This document shows positions 8,832-17,580 of a stretch of DNA of 64,000 nt, one piece after another. The notes under the pieces were generated by a model. That model saw only the letters and a program-made list of their open reading frames with translations, made no database searches and had not been told where the DNA came from. Position 1 is the stretch's first letter. Each line of letters begins with the position of its first letter. Source of the DNA: Salinispora pacifica CNR114 (GTDB taxonomy: Bacteria > Actinomycetota > Actinomycetes > Mycobacteriales > Micromonosporaceae); contig NZ_AZWO01000011.1 of assembly GCF_000514775.1 (NCBI RefSeq), positions 62,001 to 126,000 on the forward strand. The letters are read 5' to 3'. The translations under genes were made by a program, and so were the position numbers.

Positions 8832-9460
8832 CCTCGCGCTCCACTCCACGGCGACCGGGACCACGGCCACCACCAGGCCCGTCGGCCGTTCGCCGCGACC
8901 ACCAAGCTCTCCACGGTCTCCCCGACCCGGACCACCGCGGCCTCCCGTTCCCGGGCCGAATCGAGGTCCGCCCGGACGACGAACCGGGCCGGCTCGGCCA
9001 GGCCGGCGGTGAGCGTCGCCACGAACGCCGCTGGGGTTTCGCACACCACCACCAGGCCCGCCGCCCCGAGTCGACGTGCGAACCGCAGCTGATGGTCGTC
9101 GACGTGTTCGCCGTGGGACGGATCCCGGGGTACCACGATCGGCACCCGGCCGTGCCGACGAACCTCCAGGATGGTGGCCGGGCCGCCGTGACAGATCACG
9201 AGGTCGGCCGTGGAGATCGCCGCCTGAAGCTCGTCGTGCCCCAGGAAGGCCAGGGCGCCGGGGACTCCGGCCGCTCCGGTGTGCCCATGCTGGACGGTCA
9301 GGGCCACGCGGTCGGGGACGGTGGAATGCCAGTCCCGAAGCCAGGCAACCAGCCGGTCAAACGGGTGCTTGTCAGTACCGACCATGACCAACACCTGCAG
9401 CCGACCGACACCAGACCGGCTCCGGCGCCGGGGGGCTTGGCTGGACTCGAACCCGCTCAC
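8828..9460 (-). CDS. Alg13-like glycosyltransferase catalytic subunit (GT28 C-terminal)
   Basis: A 210-residue single-Rossmann protein resembling the C-terminal half of GT28 enzymes such as MurG, and eukaryotic Alg13/bacterial PssE. Visible motifs are LQVLVMVGTDKHPFDRLV near the N-terminus and DLVICHGGPATILE, the nucleotide-sugar pocket, followed by VVPRDPSHGEHVDDHQ. The GTG at 9460 overlaps the stop of the Alg14-like gene by 4 bp (GTGA). The pair would work together: this subunit binds UDP-sugar while the neighbour supplies the acceptor side. Sugar specificity is unknown. Confidence 0.82.
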   Translation of the reverse strand: MSGFESSQAPRRRSRSGVGRLQVLVMVGTDKHPFDRLVAWLRDWHSTVPDRVALTVQHGHTGAAGVPGALAFLGHDELQAAISTADLVICHGGPATILEVRRHGRVPIVVPRDPSHGEHVDDHQLRFARRLGAAGLVVVCETPAAFVATLTAGLAEPARFVVRADLDSAREREAAVVRVGETVESLVVAANGRRAWWWPWSRSPWSGARG

Positions 9461-9939
9461 AGCAGCGGCCCCACCACAGTGGCCTCCGGGTAGTGCCGGC
9501 GTTGCTCCTCCCACTGCACGAGCATCGCGGAGAGAAACGGGCGGCACAGGCGCGCGGTCAGGGTCGGGGTGTCGATCCGGTCGTACACCTCGACGTAGAC
9601 AGTGGGAATTCGCCGCAGCCAGGCAAAGACCACGAACGGCACCGCGACCCCGGCTCCGGTCGTCACCACCGCGGCGACCCGATGCCGCCGCAGCACCCGT
9701 ACCGCCAGCACCGCGTTGCGCACCAGATTGGGAATGTTGCGGGTGGTCGGGTGGTGCGCCGCGACGAGCTCTTCCCCCGCGAGCTGGGACAGTGCGTCCG
9801 GGGTGTCGAAGGTTACCCAGCAGCGACGCCAGCGCTCGTACCAGGAACGCAGCGCCAGCAGCTGGGCCAGGTGCCCACCGCTCGATCCGACGAGCAGCAG
9901 GACCGGGGAATCACCGCGACCCCTGGGGTACATCTCCAT
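9457..9939 (-). CDS. Alg14-like glycosyltransferase membrane-associated subunit
   Basis: A 160-residue protein like Alg14/PssD (EpsE, CpsF-type), the partner that anchors the Alg13-like catalytic subunit and binds the lipid-linked acceptor. The signature LLLVGSSGGHLAQLLAL (13-29) and VVTTGAGVAVPFVVFAWLRR are characteristic. ATG at 9939 has GAGG about 6 nt upstream. The gene follows the phosphotransferase after 103 bp and is coupled by GTGA to the Alg13-like gene. In rhizobial and streptococcal capsule loci such pairs add the second sugar of the repeat unit; here that is inference. Confidence 0.82.
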   Translation of the reverse strand: MEMYPRGRGDSPVLLLVGSSGGHLAQLLALRSWYERWRRCWVTFDTPDALSQLAGEELVAAHHPTTRNIPNLVRNAVLAVRVLRRHRVAAVVTTGAGVAVPFVVFAWLRRIPTVYVEVYDRIDTPTLTARLCRPFLSAMLVQWEEQRRHYPEATVVGPLL

Positions 9940-10042
9940 ACGAGCCTCACCGTCCGCTTCCTTCGGTCTACTTCGGCATCGACCGATGGCCTGCGAAAGC
10001 AGACCACGTATCGCGCCGTGGGGGCATCGGGAAACCGGTCTG

Positions 10043-11305
10043 TCACCGGTGGTCCCGCCGCGCTAGGAGCTCCAGCAGGGCGGGGTGTAGCGCGGGGTTC
10101 CAGCCCGCCCCGGCGTTGGCCAGGCGCCAGGTCCGCAACCACAGCTCCAGCAGGTACGCGTCAGCGACCAGACGCTGCCCGGCCTGGTTCAGGCCGAGCG
10201 CGTCGCCGTACCGTCGGAGTTGGAGGTCAACAGCGCCGGCCGCCGCGGCGGCGGAGGAACCCCGCAGCACCAGGGCCCGCTGAAACGCGTCGTGGGCCAG
10301 GTCGAAGCCGAGCGGGACGTCCGGGGCGCTGTGCTCCCAGTCCCAGGCGACCAGCCGGTCGGCCTGCCGACCGAGGTTCCACGGGACCCAGTCGCCATGC
10401 CAGTGCCCGAACTCGACCAGGGTCTCCCCGTGCCGCGAGGCGAGCCTCGCCGCCGCCACGACCGCCCGGGTGTCGGCCGACATCGTGGCGACGGCCCGGT
10501 GCGCGGTCCGGGTGAGCCGGGCCAGGAAGCTCGATCCGGCCAGTGGCCGGTGCTGGGCGGGCGGGCGGCCCCGGCGAGCCACCGCGAGCACCGCGGCGAC
10601 CTCGGGATCGGCGGTGGTGGACAGCCCACGGACCGCCGGCGGCAGTGGCTGCACCAACGCGACGGACCGCCCCGCCCACCGGAGCTCGGCCAGCAGCCGC
10701 GGCGCCACCGGGTGGCCCGGCACCCGGGCCAGCGCGGGGAGTTCCCGCAGGGCCGCCGCCTCGGCGGTCACCAGGGCCCGGGTGGCGTCGTTCCAGCCGA
10801 TCTTTGCGAAGCCGAGCGGGCGGCCATTGGGGGCGAACAGTTGCAGGGTCGGCTTGTGGTTCGGATCCGGCGGTCGCACCCCACACGCCGCGTACGCGGC
10901 TCCCCCGCCCAGCACGGCGGCGAGTCGGTGGCTGAGCAACGCCTCCTCCGCGGCGACCGCGTCGGGCAGCGACACGGTCAGGACCGGAAGCCGGGCAAGT
11001 TCCAGCCCACCGAGCCGGGCGAGCCCACCGAGAACCGCCCGCGCCGCCCGCACCCGGGGTGGTCGCAGCGCGTTGTACGCCAGCAGCGACGCCGCCGTCG
11101 CCCGCGGGGAGCCCAACGGCAACAGAAACCGGGCCCGCCGAACAGAGGGCACGATCGCGTACCGCGCCACCGTCCGGTGCCCGGTCGGCGGCCGGCCGGC
11201 CATGGTGAGCCCGACCTGCTCGGCACCGAAGACCGCCCGGGTGACCCAACCCAACCCATCGGTACGGGTCCGCGGGTCGGTGGAGGCCGTGGCCCGCCCG
11301 GTCAC
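10043..11305 (-). CDS. APH-fold phosphotransferase in polysaccharide block
   Basis: A 420-residue protein with an aminoglycoside-phosphotransferase/choline-kinase-like C-terminal half. The catalytic loop HGDWVPWN is at 303-310 and the metal-binding WDWEHS at 321-326. An ATP-lysine candidate is K168 (FAKIG), with a following Glu in TAEAAALREL. The N-terminal 150 residues are unfamiliar. It starts at a GTG that overlaps the sulfotransferase stop (GTGA). Placement inside a glycan locus suggests it phosphorylates a sugar, lipid carrier or polyol rather than an antibiotic, but no substrate can be read from sequence. Confidence 0.75.
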   Translation of the reverse strand: MTGRATASTDPRTRTDGLGWVTRAVFGAEQVGLTMAGRPPTGHRTVARYAIVPSVRRARFLLPLGSPRATAASLLAYNALRPPRVRAARAVLGGLARLGGLELARLPVLTVSLPDAVAAEEALLSHRLAAVLGGGAAYAACGVRPPDPNHKPTLQLFAPNGRPLGFAKIGWNDATRALVTAEAAALRELPALARVPGHPVAPRLLAELRWAGRSVALVQPLPPAVRGLSTTADPEVAAVLAVARRGRPPAQHRPLAGSSFLARLTRTAHRAVATMSADTRAVVAAARLASRHGETLVEFGHWHGDWVPWNLGRQADRLVAWDWEHSAPDVPLGFDLAHDAFQRALVLRGSSAAAAAGAVDLQLRRYGDALGLNQAGQRLVADAYLLELWLRTWRLANAGAGWNPALHPALLELLARRDHR

Positions 11306-12204
11306 CCGGCGTCACCCGGCCAGTCGAGGGCGATTCCGAGCCGCTGCCGCAGCGCCTCGTTGTAGGGGTGGTAGTAGGCCGTCAGCTCCGCCTGAAGTGC
11401 CGGGTCCAGCGGCGCGGAGCGGCGGTCGTTGTAGACCCGGAAGCTCGCCAGGTCGTACGCCGGCAGCCCGAGGAAGGACAGGGTACGGCGGTACGTCGAC
11501 CGGGCGTCTCGATAGAGGTCCTCGCTGCGCAGGAAGAGGAACTGCGTGCGGTCGAACCGGTCCAGCCACGGCTGAAGGTGTTCGAGGTAGCGGCCCCGGG
11601 CCCGGTAGGTGTACCAGTCGTACGCCTCGCTGACGTACTCCGGCTCGGCCGCCAGCCGCTCCCGCTCCCCCCGGGTACGCTCCGGCTCGGCGTCGAGGGC
11701 GGCGGCGAAGTCCAGCGGCTCGATGCCGTGCGTACGCCGCTCCTTCCAGTGCGAGTAGGCCCGCTGCACCGGATCGCGTAGCAGCACCACCAGCTTGACC
11801 GAGGGCATCAACGCGGCGACCCGCTCGGCGGCGAGCGGATGGAACATGTACAGCGGGGCGGCCTCACCGGCCCGGGCCGGGCCGCCGTGCCGTCGCTGTA
11901 GCGCCGCCCGCTGGCGCCGGGTCGGGAAGTGCGACCGGTACCACGCCTCGCCCCGCCGCCAGTGCTCCTCGAAGTAGTGGGTGGACTTGGTGTTCCAGGC
12001 CGGGAAGAGCCGCGGCACCAGCGGATGCTGGACCAGATAGTTCCACAGTGACGTGGTACCGCCCCGCTTGGTGCCGATTACCAGGAAATCTGGCAGTGGC
12101 CGCCGGTCACTGGTCTGCACGCCGTAGCCGACGAGAGACTCCCGCACCCGCTCGGTCACCTGGTTCGGCACGAACCACTTCACCCGGTCTCGGATCGCCG
12201 ACAC
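11302..12204 (-). CDS. PAPS-dependent sulfotransferase
   Basis: A 300-residue protein of the heparan-sulfate/NDST-like sulfotransferase family, transferring sulfate from PAPS to an acceptor hydroxyl or amine. The 5'-phosphosulfate-binding loop is KRGGTTSLWN (46-55) and the 3'-phosphate-binding motif is LLRDPVQRAYSHW (141-153). The start is a GTG at 12204 with GAGG about 7 nt upstream; a much longer open frame exists upstream but is antisense-like Arg/Gly-rich sequence overlapping the flippase. It lies 8 bp after the flippase stop and is coupled to the phosphotransferase. A sulfated glycan or glycolipid is the likely product, by inference from context. Confidence 0.85.
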   Translation of the reverse strand: MSAIRDRVKWFVPNQVTERVRESLVGYGVQTSDRRPLPDFLVIGTKRGGTTSLWNYLVQHPLVPRLFPAWNTKSTHYFEEHWRRGEAWYRSHFPTRRQRAALQRRHGGPARAGEAAPLYMFHPLAAERVAALMPSVKLVVLLRDPVQRAYSHWKERRTHGIEPLDFAAALDAEPERTRGERERLAAEPEYVSEAYDWYTYRARGRYLEHLQPWLDRFDRTQFLFLRSEDLYRDARSTYRRTLSFLGLPAYDLASFRVYNDRRSAPLDPALQAELTAYYHPYNEALRQRLGIALDWPGDAG

Positions 12205-12212
12205 GACGGACC

Positions 12213-13793
12213 TCACCTGTCCTTCTGCTCTGGTGGGGCGGGGGCGGCCGGGACGGCCGCCCCCGCGCCGCGGAGTTGCCTCAGGACCGCACCGACAACG
12301 GGCCGGATTCGGGACAACGTGCCGACCCCACCGACCGCCAGCACCGCCACCGCCACCAGCAGGCCGGGAATGCCCCGCCCGCCGACCAGCACCCCCACTC
12401 CGGCGGCGGCGGCCACCACGGCGGCGGTGATCGCCGCCGCGCGTAGCATCGCCGGGTCCACCAGCGGGTGCCGCACCACGAGCCAGGCGCACGTCCCGGC
12501 CGTGAGGTTCTCGGTGAGGATGCCCGCGGCCCAGGCGATCGCTGCGCCGGTGGCACCATGCCCGGGAATCCACACCAGGCCGAGCGAGACCGTCACCAGC
12601 AGCCCACCCAGGGTGGCGGCCAGGTGTAGGCCACTGCGACCCCCCATCAGCAGCAGGCTCTGCACATTGCCCGCTCCCGTGCGCACCAGCATGGCCAGGG
12701 CGAGGACGGTCAGCGCGGTGGCTCCGGCGGTGAATCCCGGCCCGAAGAGTTCCAGGAAGGCCATCCCGAAGACAGCGAGCAGCAGGTACACCGGCCAGGA
12801 GAGCACCAACCCCCAGGTGGTCAACCGCCGGTGCACGGCCGCCGCGAGGGCCGTCTGGCCCGCGCCGAGCAGCCGGGACAGCCGGGGGGCAACCGTCACC
12901 CGCAGCCCCTGGATGGCGAGTTGGCCAGCGAGGACGTACCGGCCGACGGCACCGAACACCCCGGCCTCCTCCGCCCCGGCGAGCGCCGAGGTCAACAGCA
13001 CCCCGATCCACAGGTTGCCGGCGTCGATGGCGGCCGAGACGGCTCGGGGCAGCGCGAACCGCCAGAAGGTTGACCAGTCCTGCGGTCTGGGGCGGAGCCG
13101 GGCACCCCGCCCGATGCGCAGCGGCCCCCCGACCAGGGCCAGGCAGACCAGCAGGGCCAGGGCAGCTGGAACCAGCCAGGCGGACACGCCGGCCACCAGG
13201 CCACCGCCGACCAGGACCGCGACGCCGACCAGGACCGGTCGGGCCACCGGCAGGAGGAAGAACTGCACCGACACGTACGCCCGAATCGGCCGCACACACC
13301 GCAGGGCGGCGAGCAGCAGCGTCAGGAGGACAACCACCGGAACGGCGGCGAAGCTCACCGCCAGCAGCTGCGACCCGGCGGCCGGGCCGAACACCCGGGG
13401 TGCCAGGGAGTCGGCGGCGAAGCACCCGATCAGCGCGACCACCACGGCAACCGCCAACGGTGGGAGTAGGGCCACCGGCAGCACCCGGGCGGCCTCCCCC
13501 GGCCCCCCGGCCGCACGGCGGCGCGGCAGCGCCCACAGCAGACCGGTCTCGGCACCCAGCGTGCACACGGCGGTGGCCACTGTGACCACCCCGATCGCGG
13601 CGAAGAAGACGCCGGAGCCGGTGGGGCCGTAGCCGCGGGTGATCACCACCGCAAGAAGAAAGCCGAAGAGGCCGCTGGTCGCCGCGCCGAGCAACCCAGC
13701 GACCCCGCTGCGCACACTGCCCCGGTGCTCCGCCTCGTCCGGCTGCCCGACGGCGCGGCCGGACGCCGCCGCGGGAGCGGTGCCGGCGGTCAT
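12213..13793 (-). CDS. Wzx-like polysaccharide flippase
   Basis: A 526-residue multi-pass membrane protein with about 12-14 hydrophobic segments, similar to MATE/Wzx-type flippases that move lipid-linked repeat units across the cytoplasmic membrane. The first membrane hairpin GLLGAATSGLFGFLLAVVIT is typical, as is the WRFALPRAVSAAIDAGNLWI region midway. The ATG at 13793 overlaps the stop of the polymerase gene by 4 bp, giving tight coupling. Together with the neighbouring Wzy- and Wzz-like genes it completes a Wzx/Wzy-dependent export set. Confidence 0.85.
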   Translation of the reverse strand: MTAGTAPAAASGRAVGQPDEAEHRGSVRSGVAGLLGAATSGLFGFLLAVVITRGYGPTGSGVFFAAIGVVTVATAVCTLGAETGLLWALPRRRAAGGPGEAARVLPVALLPPLAVAVVVALIGCFAADSLAPRVFGPAAGSQLLAVSFAAVPVVVLLTLLLAALRCVRPIRAYVSVQFFLLPVARPVLVGVAVLVGGGLVAGVSAWLVPAALALLVCLALVGGPLRIGRGARLRPRPQDWSTFWRFALPRAVSAAIDAGNLWIGVLLTSALAGAEEAGVFGAVGRYVLAGQLAIQGLRVTVAPRLSRLLGAGQTALAAAVHRRLTTWGLVLSWPVYLLLAVFGMAFLELFGPGFTAGATALTVLALAMLVRTGAGNVQSLLLMGGRSGLHLAATLGGLLVTVSLGLVWIPGHGATGAAIAWAAGILTENLTAGTCAWLVVRHPLVDPAMLRAAAITAAVVAAAAGVGVLVGGRGIPGLLVAVAVLAVGGVGTLSRIRPVVGAVLRQLRGAGAAVPAAPAPPEQKDR

Positions 13794-15208
13794 GCGGCCA
13801 CCCGGCGAAGAGTCGTCGGCAGCCGCGGGGGCTGCCCTCGTGCCGGGCCAGCCGGACCGGGGTCCAGCGGGGGTCGGTGCCGTGGCGCCCGTTCGCCCTC
13901 GGCGCGTGCCATGGCGAAGGCGACCGCGTAGAAGGCGACAGCGAGGTTCTGGTTGGCCATGCCGTAGAAGGGGATCTGCACCAGGCACACCACCGGGATG
14001 ATCGCCAGCCACTGCCCCGCCGGGGAGACCCCCCGGGCACAGCGGAGGGCGGCCACGACGAACCAGGCCAGAAAGCACAGCAGGGCGGGGATCCCGTGGC
14101 TGAACAGCACCATCCACAACTGCCCCTGGGTGCCGATCGGCGCCTCGGCCGAGACGGTGTCGACGTTCACCGGAGCGCCGTAGCCGAGCCACGGCGACTC
14201 ACCGACCCGCCCGAGCACCGCTCGGTAGAGGGCGAGCCGGTCGGTGTTGGTGCCGCTGTTCTCGACCCGATCCCCGATCAGCTGGGTGACCGGAATGAAC
14301 ACGGTGGCGACAAGACCCACCAGCACCACCCCGACAATCGAGGTGGCGACCCGGGTGTTGCCGCGCCAACCGGCCCGGACACCAAGCACCAGCAGGCCGA
14401 CACCGAGGCTGAGGAACATCACTCGGTTCAGGGTGAGGAAAGCCGGTGCCAGGGACAGCGGCAACGACCCGAGCAGCAGCCAGCGCAGCACCCCACGCCG
14501 CCGCAGCATGATCACCGCGATCACACCGGGCAACACCATCGCGTACGCGCTGCCGTAGTTGTTGGTGTACGCGTACGGCGCCGCGGGACGGTAGACCGGG
14601 TTCGGTGACCGGGTGCTGTACTCGGCGGTGGAGAGGTGGACCATGTCTTGGACGAATGGTTCCGCGGCGATCGCATCGGGCAGCAGGACCTCCACCGGGG
14701 TGGTCAGGCCGAGCCGGGGGGCGAGCACGCTGAGCCAGCCCAACGCCACCAACCCGAGCCAGAACGCGCAGAGGGGCAGGAGCACCTCGCTGCCTCCGGC
14801 CCGCTCCCGGGCCACCACGTAGACGTAGACGCCGACCACCAGCGCGGTGGCGTAGAACCCCAGCCGTAGCCCAAAGGTCAACACCGAACTGGGCGACCCC
14901 AGCCGGGTGGCGCTGACCAGGACCACGGCGAGGAAGAGCAGCCAGACCCCGGTGCCAGGCGGCAGCGGAACCCGACCCCGGACCAGCAGCAGGGCCAGCA
15001 GCACGGCACCCAACAACGGCCAGCCCAGATAGAACGCACCGGCCAGCCACCAGATCGGCACCAGGCCGAACATCAGCGCCAGCGGCCAGATCGGTAGCCG
15101 TAGCGGTGGTGGCAGTGGTGGCGGCGCGGGCTGTGGTGGCGGCGCTAGGACGTCGGCGGCCCCGTCCCCGGCCGGCTCGCTCGTCGCCGGGATCCCACCC
15201 ACGGGCAC
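13790..15208 (-). CDS. Wzy-like O-antigen polymerase/ligase
   Basis: A 472-residue integral membrane protein with roughly 10-11 hydrophobic segments and a long extracytoplasmic loop (about residues 180-230, including EPFVQDMVHLSTAEYSTRSP). This layout matches the O-antigen ligase/polymerase superfamily; TLNRVMFLSLGVGLLVLG and the later loop with GYGAPVNVDTVS fit the Wzy_C pattern. The N-terminus is proline-rich (about 20-38). It begins at GTG 15208, 2 bp after the Wzz-like stop. Role: polymerising or ligating lipid-linked repeat units outside the membrane. Polymerase versus ligase cannot be decided from sequence. Confidence 0.82.
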   Translation of the reverse strand: MPVGGIPATSEPAGDGAADVLAPPPQPAPPPLPPPLRLPIWPLALMFGLVPIWWLAGAFYLGWPLLGAVLLALLLVRGRVPLPPGTGVWLLFLAVVLVSATRLGSPSSVLTFGLRLGFYATALVVGVYVYVVARERAGGSEVLLPLCAFWLGLVALGWLSVLAPRLGLTTPVEVLLPDAIAAEPFVQDMVHLSTAEYSTRSPNPVYRPAAPYAYTNNYGSAYAMVLPGVIAVIMLRRRGVLRWLLLGSLPLSLAPAFLTLNRVMFLSLGVGLLVLGVRAGWRGNTRVATSIVGVVLVGLVATVFIPVTQLIGDRVENSGTNTDRLALYRAVLGRVGESPWLGYGAPVNVDTVSAEAPIGTQGQLWMVLFSHGIPALLCFLAWFVVAALRCARGVSPAGQWLAIIPVVCLVQIPFYGMANQNLAVAFYAVAFAMARAEGERAPRHRPPLDPGPAGPARGQPPRLPTTLRRVAA

Positions 15209-15210
15209 GG

Positions 15211-16959
15211 TCAGCCCCGACCGCGGTGGGTGAGGACGAAGCCGAGCGGGACCACGCCGGCCGCTCGCAGCCGCTCCGCCAGCCGACGTAGTTCGCTCTG
15301 CCGGGTCTGGTCCTGCTCGACCACCACCACCGCGACGCCCTGTCGGGCCGCCGCGACGCCCCGCTCATCGGCCTCGGTCGGTGGGGCGTTGAACAGCACC
15401 AAGCCGCTGGCGGCCCGCTGTCCCCAGGTGCCGAACCGGATGGTGCCGGCGCCCACCACAACCGCGTCGGCAGGCGCTGCGACGGCGCTCTTTCCACTGC
15501 TCGGCGTGGTGGATGCAATCCGGGGCAGCGAAATCGTGCCATCCGGGTCGTCGGAGGCCGGGCGGTTGGTGGCAGCGCCGTGACCGGTCCCGGTCGCCCG
15601 GTGGACGGTGGCCTGGCTGGGAAGAACGGTCGGGTGCGGCGCAGCGTTCGGGCGCGGCGCAGCGTTCGGGCGCGGCGCAGCGTTCGGGCGCGGCGCAGCG
15701 TTCGGGCGCGGGGATGGTCGCCGGACGGCAATCGGCTCGGTAACCTCATCAACGGGGGCCGTCCGCCGGCCCTGGCGCGGCTGCGGCGCCACCGGCCGGG
15801 CGAAGTGCGCCGTTGCCGGCAGTCGCGCCACACTAGCCAGCACCTCACTACGCAACCCCCCCAGGCGACCGGTGTCATCGGCGAGGTACACCTCCCGACC
15901 GGTCCCGGCGAGCGCCACCGCCAGCCCGGCGCTCATCGCGGACTGATCCCCCCGGGTGGTCAACAACACGATTCGGGTCGGTTCCCGAGTCCGCCCAGCG
16001 ATGGCCATCGCCACGTACCGGATATCAGCGTCCACGGCCTGCGGTGAGCTGCGTGGTTTCGGGCCGCGGGCGGTACCGAGCAGGGTCAGGCCGGTCGCGT
16101 CCCGGCCGTCGTCAACCGACCGGATGCGTCGGTCCACCGACTCCCACCCGTAGGCCAGCACGACGCCGAGCAGCGCACCGCCCAGGAGTCCCGCGAGCAG
16201 GGGGAAGAGCCAGTCAGCACCGGTGGAGACTAGGTCCGGCTCCGCCTCGCGGGTGACCCAGCCGGGGTTGACGTCGACCGCCGCGATCTCGGTCCGGGCC
16301 GAGCCGAGCTGGACCAGTTGGCTGTTCACACCGGACAGCTCGGCCACCGCCGCGTCCGCCTCGCCCTCCCGAGCACTGGCAATCCGACGCTGCAACGCCG
16401 CCTGCTGGGCCTGCACCTCGCTGATGGTCTCGTCGTACGAGCGCAGGATGTCCGCCCGCTGCTGCTCGTACATGGTGCGGCGCACGTCGAGGTAGGCCGC
16501 GGCGGCGAGGTTGACGCCCGCCACCGCCTCCTGAAGTGAGTTCGCGGTGAATCGGAAGCGCAGGATCTGGCCGCCAGTCGGCACCTCCAGTTCGAGGGCG
16601 TCCTGCACGTCACGCTGGTCCCGGCCGGTGGCGTCCACCAGCCGCCGCACCACCTCGGTCCCAGTGGCGATGCCGCGCTCCACGTTCATGTTCACCGCGC
16701 GGTCAGCGGAGGCGCCGCTCGGGGTGAAGGCGTCGGTGACCACTGGTCGGACCGCCACCACGGCGTCGGCGGTCACCGCGCTCGGCACCAACAGCACGTA
16801 GCCGAGTGCGGCGAGCAGCCCGAGCACGGCCGCACCGGCCAGCACCCGGATCCGGTGCAGCGGCACGCGGAGCAGGTCGGTCAGGGTGACCGTTCGACCC
16901 GGCGTCCCCCCGCCGGCGGCGGCGTCGGCGGTCCAGCCGCCACCACCGGCGTTAGTCAT
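15211..16959 (-). CDS. Wzz/Wzc-like chain-length determinant with degenerate P-loop domain
   Basis: A 582-residue polysaccharide co-polymerase. The Wzz part has TM1 (about 38-58), an extracytoplasmic region with a helical stretch (about 160-225), and TM2 (249-271). The C-terminal part resembles a BY-kinase: IVLLTTRGDQSAMSAGLAVAL at 330-350 lies where Walker A should be, but the GxxGxGK(S/T) residues are missing, and YLADDTG resembles a Walker A' strand. There is also a tandem PRPNAA repeat (four units). It probably controls chain length without kinase activity. ATG at 16959; the gene overlaps the acyltransferase stop by 8 bp. Confidence 0.85.
   Translation of the reverse strand: MTNAGGGGWTADAAAGGGTPGRTVTLTDLLRVPLHRIRVLAGAAVLGLLAALGYVLLVPSAVTADAVVAVRPVVTDAFTPSGASADRAVNMNVERGIATGTEVVRRLVDATGRDQRDVQDALELEVPTGGQILRFRFTANSLQEAVAGVNLAAAAYLDVRRTMYEQQRADILRSYDETISEVQAQQAALQRRIASAREGEADAAVAELSGVNSQLVQLGSARTEIAAVDVNPGWVTREAEPDLVSTGADWLFPLLAGLLGGALLGVVLAYGWESVDRRIRSVDDGRDATGLTLLGTARGPKPRSSPQAVDADIRYVAMAIAGRTREPTRIVLLTTRGDQSAMSAGLAVALAGTGREVYLADDTGRLGGLRSEVLASVARLPATAHFARPVAPQPRQGRRTAPVDEVTEPIAVRRPSPRPNAAPRPNAAPRPNAAPRPNAAPHPTVLPSQATVHRATGTGHGAATNRPASDDPDGTISLPRIASTTPSSGKSAVAAPADAVVVGAGTIRFGTWGQRAASGLVLFNAPPTEADERGVAAARQGVAVVVVEQDQTRQSELRRLAERLRAAGVVPLGFVLTHRGRG
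15641..15712. repeat. Four tandem 18-bp units inside the Wzz-like gene
   Basis: The 18-bp unit GCAGCGTTCGGGCGCGGC is repeated three times exactly and a fourth time with one end-base change. It is in frame and encodes PRPNAA repeats in the linker between the Wzz part and the C-terminus. Copy number could vary between strains. Confidence 0.9.
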
Positions 16960-17494
16960 CGAAACTCTTCACCGTCTGTTGCGGATTTCCGATAACCACC
17001 ACCCGGGGCGGGACATCCGTCCGCACCACCGTGGCGGCACCCACGACACTGTCCCGGCCGATCCGCACACCCTTCAGTACGAGTGCGTGTGCGCCGATCC
17101 AGACGTTGTCCTCAAGGACGATCGGCGCTCGGGTGCGTGAGGTGGGCGGGTCGTGTCGCACCTCGGGCCGTAGATTGTGGAAATCGTTGTCCCGCACCTC
17201 ACAGTTCGACAACAGGCAGCGGTCCCCAATCGTGACCGAGGTCCAGACGCCGACCCAGGTCGCGCTCAGCAGACAGTCGGCGCCGACTCGAACCTCGCCC
17301 GGACCAGCGAACCGCACCAGCTTGTTGATCCGGGTCCGGTCACCGATGCGCACCCGCACGCCACGGCGTAGCCGGACCCGCCCACGAATCTCCACATCCC
17401 GGCCGAGGCTCAGCCCCGGATAGCGCAACCGGTACCAGCCGCGCTTCAGCGCGAACCCGGCTCTTACCCCAATACCACGGCGGATGCCCCGCAA
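16952..17494 (-). CDS. Left-handed beta-helix (hexapeptide) acyltransferase
   Basis: A WcaF/NodL-like O-acetyltransferase of about 180 residues, with hexapeptide-repeat turns visible from GRDVEIRGRVRLRRG through to NVWIGAHALVLKGVRIGRDS and a C-terminal VIGNPQQTVKSF. It probably acetylates a sugar using acetyl-CoA. I chose the TTG at 17494 because a strong GGGGAGGGG lies 5 nt upstream; no ATG or GTG fits between the preceding gene's stop and the first repeat, and a TTG at 17542 is an alternative. It follows the propeller gene by 86 bp and overlaps the Wzz-like start. Confidence 0.72.
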   Translation of the reverse strand: MRGIRRGIGVRAGFALKRGWYRLRYPGLSLGRDVEIRGRVRLRRGVRVRIGDRTRINKLVRFAGPGEVRVGADCLLSATWVGVWTSVTIGDRCLLSNCEVRDNDFHNLRPEVRHDPPTSRTRAPIVLEDNVWIGAHALVLKGVRIGRDSVVGAATVVRTDVPPRVVVIGNPQQTVKSFDD

Positions 17495-17580
17495 CGACCC
17501 CTCCCCACGTCCGGGACGACGGCATAGAACACCGTCAGCCAACGTGAAGCACCCACCATAATCGACGACCGTCGGTCGCC

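Noticed and set aside
10043-11305. Aminoglycoside resistance gene
   Set aside because: Only the generic kinase-fold motifs are shared, and the gene is embedded in a polysaccharide operon.
12205-14040. N-terminal extension of the sulfotransferase frame giving a protein of over 900 residues
   Set aside because: The extension is Arg/Gly-rich, overlaps the flippase in another frame, and the GTG at 12204 has a good ribosome-binding site and a normal family length.
15641-15712. Tandem 18-bp repeats considered as a replication or attachment site
   Set aside because: They lie in frame within the Wzz-like gene and encode PRPNAA units; no integrase or tRNA is near.
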